DNA of 46,306 nucleotides from assembly GCF_000177675.1 (NCBI RefSeq), contig NZ_ADGX01000067.1, positions 1 to 46,306 on the forward strand. The letters run 5' to 3'. This document shows positions 28,310 to 37,603 of this stretch, piece after piece. This DNA comes from Parafrankia sp. EUN1f. Its GTDB lineage: Bacteria; Actinomycetota; Actinomycetes; Frankiales; Frankiaceae. The notes under the pieces were generated by a model. It was not told the DNA's origin and did no database searches. It saw only the letters and a program-made list of their open reading frames with translations. The number at the start of each line of letters is the position of its first letter. The stretch's first letter is position 1. The position numbers and the translations under genes are program-made.

Positions 28310-28786
28310 GATCGCGCGTCTCCTCGTCCAGCCAGGGACACCACGGCGAACCCGGCATGGGCGCCTGGCGATCCCTGGTCCGTCGTCTGTCCACGGCCGG
28401 CATCGGCGCCTGGCCCCGCGGACAGGGCACGGCCGAGCTCGACTGTCGTATGACTACGTCAGCGAACCGACCAGAACCCCACGAACCTGCTAGACGATAG
28501 CGGACAGGTTTTATCAGACTTTCATTGCGTACCGGACAGCGGCACCTATGGCTTTCTGATGAACTCGATCAGGACCCCGCGCCACCTATGGGCCATAACC
28601 AGGCCAGGAGCACCGGGGGGTGGGACAGATCGGGCCATTCTCACGCCACGTCAGGGTGGCGCACATACCCAATCGGCGTCACGGTGAGCGATGCGCGCTC
28701 AGCCGGGCGGGGGACGCCGTCAGTGCCGGAACGGTCGCGGTGTCGGAAGACCGACCACTCACAGCACCCGCGTCACGGCACCCGCG
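28310..28786. other. intergenic region
   Basis: A 477-base gap between the methyltransferase 3' end and the OafA-like 5' end. The part at 28485-28560 is relatively AT-rich (for example GGTTTTATCAGACTTTCATT), so it probably carries the OafA promoter. A 14-bp unit CACGGCACCCGCGT is repeated near 28765-28800. No gene is supported. Confidence 0.4.
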
Positions 28787-29536
28787 TCACGGCACCCGCG
28801 CGACGACCAGCATCGTGCGGAACGGCTCGATGACACGACCGTCGGGAAACGACCGGAGCAGCGAGCGACGTTCGGCGGCGAGGAAGTCGTCCAGCCGGTC
28901 CCCGATCGCGGCGACGAACGACTTCGAACGCAGCCAGGTCTCGTAGAGATCCACGTCGATCTCCCGGAACCACCGGCAGGTCACGGTGACGACCTCGGTG
29001 AACAGCCCGGTCCAGCGCAGCTCCTCCGCGAAGGGCCGGTTGCGGTAGTCCCTGGTGTAGCCCGGGCTCATGGCCTCCAGCCGGTCCTGCTGGCGCTGGT
29101 ACCAGTGGAACTCGCCGGCGTCGACGTCGTTCCACCACACGGCCAGCGAGCCGCCCGGGCGCAGCACCCGGGCCGCCTCCGCCGCCGCCACCGGGACCCG
29201 CATCCAGTGCCAGGCCTGGGCGTAGCTGACCAGATCGACGGTGGCGTTCCGCAACGGCAGTGCCTCACCGTCGCCACGCACCACGGGCAGGCCGGGGTTG
29301 TGCCGGCGAAGGCGGTCGAGCATCACCGGGCCGGGCTCGACGGGCAGCACCCGGGCCCCGCGGGCCAGCAGCGCCCGGGTCGCGATACCTGTGCCGGCCC
29401 CCACATCGACCACCCGGGCGCCGGCGACGGGCCGGCCGGCCAGCATCTCCAGATCGACGAAGAGCTGGTCCGGGTAGCCGGGCCGGGCCTGGTCGTAGGC
29501 ATCCGCCAATGGGTCGAAGAGTGATCCGGGGCTCAC
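28787..29536 (-). CDS. class I SAM-dependent methyltransferase
   Basis: A 249-residue methyltransferase. Motif I is VVDVGAGTGIATRALLARG, and motif II-like LPVVRGDGEALPLRNATVDLV is followed by AQAWHWM. Family members include UbiE/COQ5-like and 'methyltransferase type 11' proteins. GTG at 29536 is used, and MSPGSLFDPLADAYDQARPGY is the usual opening. The substrate is not recognisable. It reads in the same direction as the TIM-barrel isomerase but about 130 bases beyond its stop. Confidence 0.85.
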   Translation of the reverse strand: MSPGSLFDPLADAYDQARPGYPDQLFVDLEMLAGRPVAGARVVDVGAGTGIATRALLARGARVLPVEPGPVMLDRLRRHNPGLPVVRGDGEALPLRNATVDLVSYAQAWHWMRVPVAAAEAARVLRPGGSLAVWWNDVDAGEFHWYQRQQDRLEAMSPGYTRDYRNRPFAEELRWTGLFTEVVTVTCRWFREIDVDLYETWLRSKSFVAAIGDRLDDFLAAERRSLLRSFPDGRVIEPFRTMLVVARVP

Positions 29537-29665
29537 CCCCCGATAGTGGACCGCCGCGGCGGGTCATCGCCAACAACGCAGGCACGACCACGACCACATC
29601 GTTGCCCCGGGCCCGGACCGGCGTCACGGGGCCGGCGTAACCGGACCGATGTCGACCGGCCGGCG

Positions 29666-30625
29666 TCAACCGGCCGGCGTCACCTCGGCGGGGGCGGCGA
29701 GGTTGAGCCGGGTGAACGCGAGCGCCTCCGCGAGGTCCGCCTCCCGCTGGTCACGCGACTCCGCCCGCCTGGTGTTGATCTCGACCACGACCGTTCCCGC
29801 GAAGCCGTTGACCGCCAGCCGCTCCAGCAGCTCGGCACACGGCTGCGTGCCACGGCCGGGCACCAGGTGCTCGTCCTTGGCCAGCCCGGTCCCGTCCGCC
29901 ATGTGGATGTGCGCGAGCCGGTCACCCAGGTCGTCCGCCATGGCCAGGGCATCCGACCGGGAGACGCTGGTGTGGGAGAGGTCGAGCGTGACATGCCGGT
30001 AGCCGTCGTCGATCGGCGACCAGTCGGGCGCGTAGGCGGAGACCTCACGGCCACGGGCCCGCAGCGGGAACATGTTCTCCACCGCGAAACGGATGTCGGT
30101 CTCGCCGGCCATCCGATCGATCCCCGCGACGAACTCACGGGCGTAGTCCCGCTGCCAGCGAAACGGCGGGTGGACGACGACCGTCGGCGTCTCGAGGGAC
30201 TCGGCCACCGAGCGCGCCCGCTGGAGCTTCGCCCAGGGGTCACTCCCCCAGACACGTTGCGTCAGCAGGAGGCACGGTGCGTGAATGGCCAGGATCGGGA
30301 TGCCGTGGTAGTCACGCAGCTGACGCAGTGCCTGCGGGTCCTGGCTGACGGGATCCGTCCAGACCATGATCTCGACGCCGTCATAGCCCAGGCGGGCGGC
30401 CATCTCGAACGCGGTCGCCGTCGACTCCGGGTAGGTCGACGCCGTCGACAGCGCCACCAGGCCACCGGCCAGCGGCCTGGCCGCAGGCACCTGGGGGGCC
30501 ACAGCTGCGGCGGCCTCCTGACGCGGGGTCACCACCAGACCCGGCAGTGGCGTGGTCGGCGTGGTCGGTGCGGCCTCCACCGACGCCACGGGCACCGACC
30601 GCCTCCTGGCACCGCTTGGCTGCAC
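29666..30625 (-). CDS. sugar phosphate isomerase/epimerase (TIM barrel)
   Basis: Xylose isomerase-like TIM barrel of the AP endonuclease 2 superfamily. Visible parts are [53 protein letters not shown] and IHMADG, the last with metal-binding His and Asp. GTG at 30625 has GGGGAG at about 6-base spacing; 30724 would add a nonconserved head. The first ~55 residues are low complexity. Substrate unknown. It lies between the methyltransferase and the Ppx-like gene. Confidence 0.85.
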   Translation of the reverse strand: MQPSGARRRSVPVASVEAAPTTPTTPLPGLVVTPRQEAAAAVAPQVPAARPLAGGLVALSTASTYPESTATAFEMAARLGYDGVEIMVWTDPVSQDPQALRQLRDYHGIPILAIHAPCLLLTQRVWGSDPWAKLQRARSVAESLETPTVVVHPPFRWQRDYAREFVAGIDRMAGETDIRFAVENMFPLRARGREVSAYAPDWSPIDDGYRHVTLDLSHTSVSRSDALAMADDLGDRLAHIHMADGTGLAKDEHLVPGRGTQPCAELLERLAVNGFAGTVVVEINTRRAESRDQREADLAEALAFTRLNLAAPAEVTPAG

Positions 30626-30874
30626 GTGGACTCCCCTGTCGCAGCTTCGGGGCACGGTGACCAGCTCGGCCAGCCGATCATCTCGGCCAGCCGACCAGCG
30701 CAGCCAGCCAGGACGGCCGCTCACGGACCTGCCCCGGACCGGTAAGGAACCGGGCCCGCCTTCCAGGCTAGGCCATACTCCTCGGACCGCCTCCCCGGCC
30801 GGGCCACGAAGATCTGTTCGCGGGCCGTCGGCCTCTGCGGCACCGGCTGGGCCGGTCCCACACCTTGACGAAGG

Positions 30875-31849
30875 TCATACCCCGCCGACCGGCGGCAGGG
30901 CCCGTGGGCCGTCCAGACCGGAGGTCAGCTGGTCGAGCCGGCGCAGGATCACACCCTCCCGCAGCGCCCAGGGGCAGATCTCCACCTCGTCGAGGTTGAA
31001 CAGGTCGAGAGCCTCGGACGCGACGACCGCGCCCGCGACCAGCTGGCCGGCCCGGGACGCGGACACCCCGGGCAGCGCCGCGCGCTCCTGCGCCGACATA
31101 CGGCACACCCGGGCCGTGACCTCGGCGAGATCCGCCCGGCGCAGGGACCGCCGCACAAAGGTGCCGCGCCCGTAAGGCGCCGCGCCGGCGATCCTGGCCA
31201 GCGAGCGGAACGTCTTGGACGTCGCGACCGCCCGGGTCGGCTCGCCCACGTGGTAGAGGGACCCGACCACCGGGGCGATCTGCGCCCGGACGTAGCGCCG
31301 CAGGGCGTTGAGCTCCGAGCGCTTGGGTGGGTCGTTCTCGCCGAGCCAGTTCCTGGTCAGCCTGCTCGCACCGAGCGGCAGCGAGGCGACGACATCCGGA
31401 TCCTCGTGCATGCCCGCGCCGATCTCCAGCGAGCCGCCGCCGATGTCCAGCGCGAGCAGGCGGCCCGCGCTCCAGCCGAACCATCTGCGCACCGCGAGGA
31501 ACGTGAGCCGGGCCTCCGCCTCGCCGGGCAGCACCGTCACTGCGAGCCCGGTGTCGGCACGCACCCGCGCGAGCACGTCGTCGCCGTCCGGTGCCTCCCG
31601 GACCGCCGACGTGGCGAAGGCCACCAGGTCGACCACGTTCAGGTTCTGCGCGTGCGTCCGCAGCTCGTGGATGCAGGCGGTCAGCGCGCGTTCACCGTTG
31701 TCCGCCAGCCGGCCTTCACCGTCCAGGAGCTCGACGAGCCGCAACGGGATGCGCACGCTCGCGGCCGGCTGCGGCTGGCCGCCCCGGTGCGCGTCGACCA
31801 CCAGCAGGTGCACGGTGTTCGACCCGATGTCGATGACACCGAGCCGCAT
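30875..31849 (-). CDS. exopolyphosphatase/guanosine pentaphosphatase (Ppx/GppA)
   Basis: ASKHA-fold phosphatase that cuts polyphosphate or pppGpp. The opening [18 protein letters not shown] is the phosphate loop. The later [12 protein letters not shown] is phosphate motif II, with [11 protein letters not shown] between. Length is 324 residues, normal for the short actinobacterial form. ATG at 31849 is the family-matching start. The frame is open to 32149 and would add a Pro/Gln/Asp-rich head with three in-frame 24-bp repeats; this head may be real. It is downstream of phoP-phoR in the same direction, which fits a link to phosphate control. Confidence 0.9.
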   Translation of the reverse strand: MRLGVIDIGSNTVHLLVVDAHRGGQPQPAASVRIPLRLVELLDGEGRLADNGERALTACIHELRTHAQNLNVVDLVAFATSAVREAPDGDDVLARVRADTGLAVTVLPGEAEARLTFLAVRRWFGWSAGRLLALDIGGGSLEIGAGMHEDPDVVASLPLGASRLTRNWLGENDPPKRSELNALRRYVRAQIAPVVGSLYHVGEPTRAVATSKTFRSLARIAGAAPYGRGTFVRRSLRRADLAEVTARVCRMSAQERAALPGVSASRAGQLVAGAVVASEALDLFNLDEVEICPWALREGVILRRLDQLTSGLDGPRALPPVGGV

Positions 31850-31993
31850 CGGCTCGTCACGCTGGGAGGCGTGGACCTGCGCCGGCCGGCCGCTGCCCTC
31901 CGGATCGTTCCCGGCGGTACCCGCGGGCGAGCCCGGCCCGGCGGCGGCACGGGACGAGCCCGGCACGGCACCGACAACCGGCACGAGTGCGCG

Positions 31994-32065
31994 GTCCTGC
32001 ATCACCGCCGGCGCCGGGTCCTGCACCGACACCGGTGCCGGGTCCTGCATGGGCGCCGGCGCCGA
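31994..32065. repeat. 24-bp tandem repeat upstream of ppx
   Basis: Three copies of a 24-bp unit beginning GTCCTGC (31994-32017, 32018-32041 and 32042-32065). The period is a multiple of three, and the unit encodes eight residues of the type PAPVSVQD in the frame of the Ppx-like gene. Confidence 0.8.
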
Positions 32066-32469
32066 GCCCCAGCCGACCTCGGCGGGCTCGGGGGCGTCGA
32101 CCTCGCCGCCACCCGGCCCGCGGCGGGACAACGCTGGCCTCAGCCGCACAGTCGATCACCGACCCGGTCCGGGCCGAAGCCGGCGGCCCGGCGGCAACCC
32201 ACTCCGTTGTCAGCTTCGTGCACGACTTCGCCGCCGCAAACCACTGCGCCGCCGCGAGCGACTGCGCGGCCGCGAACAACCGCACTGTCGCGGATCACTG
32301 CGCGAAATACCATTCCGTGACACCCCACTCCGTGACCAAAAGCCACCAAATGGTCACCCCCTGCATATGGTGCTGCTGACGTCCCGTGACCAGTACGCCG
32401 CGCAGCCGGCCAGCCCCGAGATCCGACCGGCGTGGAATCTGGCCGACCCGCGCACATGTCAAGGTAGCG

Positions 32470-32521
32470 GCACGTTGACCAGGCACGTTGACCAGGCACA
32501 TTGACCAGGCACATTGACCAG
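32470..32521. repeat. 13-bp tandem repeat, four copies
   Basis: Unit GCACRTTGACCAG at 32470-32482, 32483-32495, 32496-32508 and 32509-32521. The first two have G and the last two A at position 5. It lies 41 bases beyond the phoP-like stop. Its 13-base period does not match PHO boxes, which use 11-base units. Confidence 0.9.
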
Positions 32522-32561
32522 GCGTCGACGCCGGCCGTCAGACGCCGGGGGGAACGGCGGC

Positions 32562-33248
32562 TCAGGGCTCGAACTTGTAGCCCAGTCCGCGCACGGTCAC
32601 CAGGTGGCGCGGGGCCCCGGGCTCCGCTTCGATCTTGGTCCGCAACCGCTTCACATGGACGTCCAGGGTCTTGGTGTCGCCGACATAGTCCGACCCCCAC
32701 ACCCGGTCGATCAGCTGGCCGCGGGTGAGCACCCGGCCCGCGTTGCGCAGGAACATCTCCAGCAGCTCGAACTCCTTGAGCGGCAGCGACACCTGGTTGC
32801 CGTCGACGGTGACGACGTGCCGTTCGACGTCCATGCGCACCCGGCCGACCTCCAGGGTGGTGTCGGACACCTCCTCGGTCTCGACCCGACGCCGCAGCAC
32901 CGCGCGGATCCGGGCGACCAGCTCGCGCGCGGAGAACGGCTTGGTCACGTAGTCGTCCGCACCGAGCTCGAGCCCGACGACCTTGTCGATCTCACTGTCC
33001 CGAGCGGTCAGCATGATCACTGGAACGGTCGAACGGGCGCGCAGCGTCCGGCAGACCTCCGTGCCGGACAGCCCCGGAAGCATCAGATCGAGCAGGATGA
33101 GATCGGCGCCGCGCCGGTCGAACTCGGCCAGGGCACTCGGTCCGTCACCGACGACCGCGACCTCGAATCCCTCCCGCTCCAACATGAACGACAACGCATC
33201 GGAGAAGGACTCCTCGTCCTCGACCACGAGCAGCCTGGTCACCGTCAC
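32562..33248 (-). CDS. phoP: OmpR-family response regulator, PhoP-like
   Basis: Two-component regulator with receiver phospho-Asp54 in LILLDLMLPGLSG, acidic pair in VVEDEES, and TARD and TKPFSARE motifs around Thr and Lys. The winged-helix C-terminus ends TVRGLGYKFEP. GTG at 33248 follows GGGAGC. The partner kinase starts upstream with a 219-base gap. Similarity to Streptomyces PhoP, the neighbour PhoR-like kinase and divergent phoU support phosphate regulation. A GTG at 33242 is also possible. Confidence 0.88.
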   Translation of the reverse strand: MTVTRLLVVEDEESFSDALSFMLEREGFEVAVVGDGPSALAEFDRRGADLILLDLMLPGLSGTEVCRTLRARSTVPVIMLTARDSEIDKVVGLELGADDYVTKPFSARELVARIRAVLRRRVETEEVSDTTLEVGRVRMDVERHVVTVDGNQVSLPLKEFELLEMFLRNAGRVLTRGQLIDRVWGSDYVGDTKTLDVHVKRLRTKIEAEPGAPRHLVTVRGLGYKFEP

Positions 33249-33467
33249 GCTCCCTGTCTTCCCGCGTCCCCGGGTTTCTCCGGGAACAAATGTCACGCCG
33301 CGCGATCGCGTCGGCTCAGATTCCGGCGCCGGGAACAGGGGGCACCGGAAAAGCTGCCGGGTGAATCCGGCCGAAGGTCACGCTCCGAAAAGGTTCAGTG
33401 TCCAGCATTGTGGGCTCCGTGTACGCCGAACCGGTCCGATCGGACCACGGCGGCCCCACTTCACCGT

Positions 33468-34751
33468 TCACCGTGACCCAGGTGCCGAGCCGGCACCCAC
33501 GGCACCACTCACGGCGCCGCCTGTACGGTCTTCCGCCGCTCGGTCGTCGGCCGCCCGGCCGTCCGCCACGGCCGGATCGTCCGGCCCCGCCGGCAGCCGG
33601 AGCGTGAACGTCGAACCACGCCCCTCCGCGCTCCAAACACCCACCGACCCACCGTGATTGGTCGCTATGTGCTTCACGATCGCAAGTCCCAGACCGGTTC
33701 CGCCGGTAGCCCTGGAACGGGCCGGATCCGCGCGGTAGAAACGCTCGAAAACCCGCTCCAGATCCTTTTCCGCGATACCGATTCCCTCGTCCGCGACGGA
33801 GATCTCGACTATTTCCCCGACCTGCCGGACACCCAGCACCACCCGTGTTCCGCGCGGCGAGTAGCTGATGGCGTTGTCGAGCAGGTTCGCCACCGCGGTC
33901 ACCAGCTGGCCCTCGTCGCCGCGCACCCGAAGCCCGCCGGCACCGATGACCGCGACCGAGATCTCGTGGGCCTGCGCGTTGTACCGGTTCCGGTCGACCG
34001 CCTCCGCGAGCACCACCGACACCGGCACCGGCGCCAGCTCCGGCATCGGTTCGGCGCCCTGCAGCCGGGACAGATCGATGATCTCCTGGACCAGGCGGGC
34101 CAGGCGGGCGGACTCGTGCGTCATCCGCGAGGCGAAGCGACGCACGGCGACCGGGTCCTCGCTGGCCTCGCTGACCGCCTCGGCGAGCAGATGCAGTGCC
34201 CCGACGGGCGTCTTGAGCTCATGGCTGACGTTGGCGACGAAGTCACGCCGCACGGCCTCCACCCGCCGCGAGTCGGTGATGTCGTCCAGCAGAACCGACA
34301 CGTACCCGCTGTCACCGAGCGGCCTGGCATAGGCCCAGACCGCGAGTGCGGTCTGGTCGGGCCGGGCCCGGGTCAGCGGCGGCTCGGGCACCGGCGGAAG
34401 ATCCAGCTGGCGGTTGCGTTCCGCGCCGGCGAGCCGGCAGGCCGTCACCAGATCGGCCACGTCCGGGACGCCGAGCTGGTCCCCGGCGACGACGCCCATC
34501 CGCCGGGCGGCCGAGTTGACCAGCACGACGACATTGGTGTTGTTCACCACAACCAGCCCGGAGGGCAGCCCGGCGATCACCTGCCGGACCAGCGCGGCCG
34601 GCAACGAGTGCGGGCCGGTCGCCCCCGCGCGCGCCGCGGCACCGCCAGCGTGACGGTCGTCCGGGTCGGGTCGGGTCGCGGTCACCTTGCCGACCCCGCC
34701 ATGCCGCCCAGCCGCGCCGTGCCGGTCCGCTTCATCGTTCCGCCACCCCAC
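33468..34751 (-). CDS. phoR: sensor histidine kinase, PhoR-like, no membrane helix seen
   Basis: Histidine kinase with a PAS-like domain (residues ~55-165), the dimerisation box around His177 (FVANVSHELKTPVGALHLL), N box LLDNAISYSPRG and G boxes VADEGIGIAEKD and GGTGLGLAIVKHIATNHGG. The sequence beyond the PAS domain is very close to Streptomyces PhoR. The usual N-terminal membrane helix is absent: GTG at 34751 is preceded by an in-frame stop, and the first 50 residues are polar. The kinase could be soluble, or the N-terminus could be mis-sequenced. The tail is Ala/Asp/Gly-rich. Confidence 0.87.
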   Translation of the reverse strand: MGWRNDEADRHGAAGRHGGVGKVTATRPDPDDRHAGGAAARAGATGPHSLPAALVRQVIAGLPSGLVVVNNTNVVVLVNSAARRMGVVAGDQLGVPDVADLVTACRLAGAERNRQLDLPPVPEPPLTRARPDQTALAVWAYARPLGDSGYVSVLLDDITDSRRVEAVRRDFVANVSHELKTPVGALHLLAEAVSEASEDPVAVRRFASRMTHESARLARLVQEIIDLSRLQGAEPMPELAPVPVSVVLAEAVDRNRYNAQAHEISVAVIGAGGLRVRGDEGQLVTAVANLLDNAISYSPRGTRVVLGVRQVGEIVEISVADEGIGIAEKDLERVFERFYRADPARSRATGGTGLGLAIVKHIATNHGGSVGVWSAEGRGSTFTLRLPAGPDDPAVADGRAADDRAAEDRTGGAVSGAVGAGSAPGSR

Positions 34752-34936
34752 AACATGACCGTTTCACGAGGTCGAGTCCCACCATCAGGGATGCCCACCC
34801 GGGCACACGGAGCACAACTGCCGCGAAACAAGAGGTGACCAGCAGTCATCGCGACGCCCGACCTGTCCACCACGTGCCGAATGCTAGGCCTCGCCAGGTC
34901 GTTTGTGCTTTGTCATGAGTTGATTCACTGCCGATG

Positions 34937-34980
34937 GTCGCCAGCTGTTCATCCGGCCTATCGTCGATGTTCACCGTGCG
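34937..34980. promoter_or_regulatory. candidate PHO box (PhoP operator)
   Basis: Four adjacent 11-base units GGTCGCCAGCT, GTTCATCCGGC, CTATCGTCGAT and GTTCACCGTGC. The second and fourth match the Streptomyces PHO unit GTTCACC-N4 closely, with the first a weaker match and the third poor. It lies between phoU and phoR, 102-145 bases upstream of phoU. Confidence 0.55.
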
Positions 34981-35081
34981 GCGAGGGCTGCGCATCATCG
35001 TCGGACGTCAGCCCCCGAGGCCCACCGACCAACTGTGATCGAATGGTGCTCCGGACCTCGCCTAGTTGTAAGGAGCCGTCT

Positions 35082-35726
35082 GTGCGGGACGTCTTCCAGG
35101 AAGAACTGGACAGCATCAACCGGTCACTGATCGAGATGACCAACCTGGTCGCGTCCGCGATGGCCCGGGCCACCACGTCTCTTCTGGACGCTGACCTTCA
35201 GCTCGCCGAGAACGTCATCAGCGCCGACGAGACCGTCGACCTGCTCCGCAACGAGATCGAGGAACGCGCCTTCGACGTGATGGCGCGCCAGGCCCCGGTC
35301 GCGACCGACCTGCGCACGATGGTCACCACGCTGCGCATCGTCGCCGACCTGGAGCGGATGGGCGACCTCGCCCTGCACGTCGCCAAGGTCGCCCGCCGGC
35401 GCTACCCGGGGCGTGCGGTTCCGCCCGAGCTGCACTCCACGATTCTGCAGATGGGCCAGGTCGCCCAGCGGATCGTCGCCAAGGCCGGATCCGTGATCGC
35501 CAGCCGTGACACCGAGCTCGCGAAGGAGCTGGAGGCCGACGACGACGCGATGGACGGGCTGCATCGCGCCCTGTTCCACGTGCTCATCGAGAAGCCCTGG
35601 CCGCACGGCATGGAAGCCGCCATCGACATCACCCTGTGCGGGCGCTACTACGAGCGGTACGCGGACCACGCCGTGTCGGTCGCCCGGCGAGTGATCTACC
35701 TCGTCACGGGAGAAATGACGGCCTGA
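35082..35726 (+). CDS. phoU: phosphate transport system regulator PhoU
   Basis: A 214-residue all-helical protein with two tandem three-helix PhoU domains. Conserved parts include MTNLVASAMARATTSLL, the metal-type repeat ADETVDLLRNEIEERAF, and LRTMVTTLRIVADLERMGDLALHVA. PhoU couples phosphate transport to PhoR. GTG at 35082 has AAGGAG 6 bases upstream; the frame is open upstream, but the conserved sequence starts here. It is divergent from phoR with a candidate PHO box between them. No pst transporter lies nearby. Confidence 0.95.
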   Translation: MRDVFQEELDSINRSLIEMTNLVASAMARATTSLLDADLQLAENVISADETVDLLRNEIEERAFDVMARQAPVATDLRTMVTTLRIVADLERMGDLALHVAKVARRRYPGRAVPPELHSTILQMGQVAQRIVAKAGSVIASRDTELAKELEADDDAMDGLHRALFHVLIEKPWPHGMEAAIDITLCGRYYERYADHAVSVARRVIYLVTGEMTA

Positions 35727-35736
35727 CCGGCTTCGG

Positions 35737-35775
35737 CCGGGCCGGCCCCGGGTCGACCCCGGCCCGGCCCGGCCA
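35737..35775. terminator. GC-rich hairpin between phoU and gpmA
   Basis: The convergent gap holds strongly self-complementary DNA centred on GGGTCGACCCCGG, with flanking CCGGCC and GGCCCGGCC runs. It may end transcription from both sides. No T-run follows, and the exact stem is not unique. Confidence 0.45.
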
Positions 35776-35852
35776 ACGCGGCCGGTCCAGCCGGCACGGC
35801 TGAGCTGACCGGCCCCGTAGGACAGGCCAGCTCTCGCGCGTCCGGTGGGGCG

Positions 35853-36590
35853 CTACTTCTTCCTGCCCTGCGCCGCGACCGCGGCGGCGGCCGCCTCGGC
35901 CGCCGCCGGGTCGAGGTAGCCCGAGTCCACCACCTTCAGCTCCTCGTCCAGCTCATAGCGCAGCGGGATGCCGGTGGGGATGTTCAGACCCGCGATGTCG
36001 GCGTCGGAGATCCCGTCCAGGTGCTTCACCAGCGCCCGCAGCGAGTTGCCGTGCGCGGCGACCAGCACCGTGCGCCCGGCGCGCAGGTCGGGGACGATCG
36101 TGTCGTACCAGTAGGGCAGCATCCGGACGACCACGTCCTGCAGGCATTCGGTGAGCGGCACGACATCCGGTGCCAGGTCGGCGTAACGCTCGTCGACACC
36201 GCTGACCTGCCCGGGCTCGATGACCGGCGGGGGCGTGTCGTAGGAACGGCGCCAGAGCATGAACTGCTCCTCGCCGTACTTCTCCAGGGTCTCGGCCTTG
36301 TTCAGCCCCTGCAGGCCGCCGTAGTGCCGTTCGTTCAGGCGCCAGCTGCGCCGGACCGGGACCCAGTTCCGGCCGGCCGCGTCCAGGGCGAGCCACGCGG
36401 TGCGGATCGCGCGGATGAGCAGGGAGGTGTGGACGACATCCGGCAGGACACCGGCCTCGCGGAGCAGCTCACCGCCCCGTGTCGCCTCCTGCAGGCCCTT
36501 GTCGGACAGATCGACGTCCACCCAGCCGGTGAACAGGTTCTCGCGGTTCCAGGTGCTCTCGCCGTGGCGGAGCAGGACGAGCGTCGGCAT
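35853..36590 (-). CDS. gpmA: 2,3-bisphosphoglycerate-dependent phosphoglycerate mutase
   Basis: Glycolytic enzyme interconverting 3- and 2-phosphoglycerate. The phosphohistidine is His9 in [11 protein letters not shown], with [17 protein letters not shown] and [18 protein letters not shown] in place. Length 245 residues is normal. The tail is Ala-rich and ends QGRKK. ATG at 36590 is the only sensible start and has a weak upstream AGGA. It converges on phoU. Confidence 0.95.
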   Translation of the reverse strand: MPTLVLLRHGESTWNRENLFTGWVDVDLSDKGLQEATRGGELLREAGVLPDVVHTSLLIRAIRTAWLALDAAGRNWVPVRRSWRLNERHYGGLQGLNKAETLEKYGEEQFMLWRRSYDTPPPVIEPGQVSGVDERYADLAPDVVPLTECLQDVVVRMLPYWYDTIVPDLRAGRTVLVAAHGNSLRALVKHLDGISDADIAGLNIPTGIPLRYELDEELKVVDSGYLDPAAAEAAAAAVAAQGRKK

Positions 36591-37046
36591 AAGTGAATCC
36601 TGCCCGCTCGGCACACTCCTCGGCCAGTGACCCCCACTCACGGCGAGTGCGCCGGCCGCCACGAGATGTACGGGCTGGCGCCACGGGCGGAGGGTGCGGG
36701 CGCTACGGGCGGCGGTCCGGAGTGCGCCCGGCCTGGGCGTCCACCCGGCCCGGAAAAGCAGTGACCCCCGGGTGCTCCACCCCGCCCAGGATGGGAGGGA
36801 TGGGCCGTCGGGACTGATCGACGGCACCCGGGGGTCCGGTGTCTGCCTGGTACTCGCCGGTGCCGGTGCCCGAGGGCCACCCGGCAAGAGGGTGAGGACC
36901 ACGAGACCGGCTAGCGGACAGTCACCTCACGAGTCCTATGTGCATACAAAGCTTGGACCACCTCCCTTCTCGTGTACCGGGAACGCTACGCGCGCAGCGG
37001 GGGCCGCCGCAAACTGTTTTTTCGAAATGATCGCCGCCGTCGCGCT

Positions 37047-37085
37047 CCGTGGTGGTGCTCCGTGGTGGTGCTCCGTGGTGGTGCT
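37047..37085. repeat. 13-bp tandem repeat, three copies
   Basis: Three exact copies of CCGTGGTGGTGCT at 37047-37059, 37060-37072 and 37073-37085. A partial CCGTG follows. It lies about 76-115 bases upstream of the Fur-family start. Confidence 0.9.
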
Positions 37086-37149
37086 CCGTGATCGCGCTCG
37101 CGCCCCGGGGGCCCGACCGCTGCGCCCCGACCGCTGCTGTGATCGGACT

Positions 37150-37155
37150 TAGACT
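37150..37155 (+). promoter_or_regulatory. candidate -10 element of a leaderless fur transcript
   Basis: TAGACT resembles an actinobacterial -10 hexamer and ends 6 bases before the ATG at 37162. Initiation at or next to the A of the start codon would make the mRNA leaderless. No good -35 is visible, and there is no ribosome-binding site before the ATG. Confidence 0.3.
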
Positions 37156-37161
37156 CGAGAT

Positions 37162-37596
37162 ATGACAGCCCACGTCGACGACTGGCACACCCGGTTGCGC
37201 GCGAGCGGTCACCGGCTCACCCCGCAGCGCCAGCTCGTGTTGGAGGCCGTGGCGAAGCTGGGGCATGCCACGCCGGAGGCGATCGTCCACGAGGTCCGGC
37301 AGACGGCGAGCGCGATCAACATCTCGACCGTCTACCGCACGCTCGACCTGCTGGAGGAGCTCGAGCTCGTCTCACACGCGCACCTCGGGCACGGCGCGCC
37401 GACCTACCACGTCACCGGGGTCGATCCACATGTGCACCTGGTGTGCGGCAGCTGCGGGGCGGTTCGGGAGATCTCGCCCGACCGGCTGGCCGCCGTCGTC
37501 AGTGAGCTGCGATCGGAGCTGGGCTTCGTCGTCGACATGGCCCATCTGACCCTGGCGGGCCGGTGCGCGGAGTGCACAGCCCTCGGCCGGCGTTGA
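37162..37596 (+). CDS. Fur-family metal-responsive regulator
   Basis: A 144-residue winged-helix repressor. The DNA-binding part contains LTPQRQLVLEAVAKLGHAT and INISTVYRTLDLLEELELV. Structural zinc is probably bound by Cys95/Cys98 (CGSC) and Cys135/Cys138 (CAEC). The sensing His-rich segment GVDPHVHLVCG is present. Whether it responds to iron, zinc or nickel is not fixed by sequence. It is followed 7 bases later by the YgfZ-like gene, so the pair is likely one transcript. Confidence 0.93.
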   Translation: MTAHVDDWHTRLRASGHRLTPQRQLVLEAVAKLGHATPEAIVHEVRQTASAINISTVYRTLDLLEELELVSHAHLGHGAPTYHVTGVDPHVHLVCGSCGAVREISPDRLAAVVSELRSELGFVVDMAHLTLAGRCAECTALGRR

Positions 37597-37603
37597 ACGG
37601 GTC

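Larger units (their letters stand above)
31850..32561. other. region between ppx and the phoP-like gene
   Basis: A 712-base stretch. The half next to ppx may be an N-terminal extension of that gene. The other half has 13-bp repeats at 32470-32521 and a Cys/Ala-rich run of GCGGCC-like repeats around 32225-32290, with no credible gene. It should contain a ppx promoter. Confidence 0.4.
36591..37161. other. intergenic region between gpmA and the Fur-family gene
   Basis: A 571-base divergent gap between gpmA and the Fur-family gene. It contains the 13-bp repeats at 37047-37085 and an AT-richer part at 36925-36955. The gpmA promoter must lie here. No gene is convincing. Confidence 0.4.

Noticed and set aside
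26906-28453. 515-residue plus-strand frame
   Set aside because: Antisense to the OafA-like gene and composed of Arg/Asp/Gln runs typical of the complementary strand of high-GC genes.
32470-32521. PHO box or CRISPR array
   Set aside because: Units are 13 bases with no spacers; PHO boxes use 11-base units and CRISPR repeats are longer with unique spacers.
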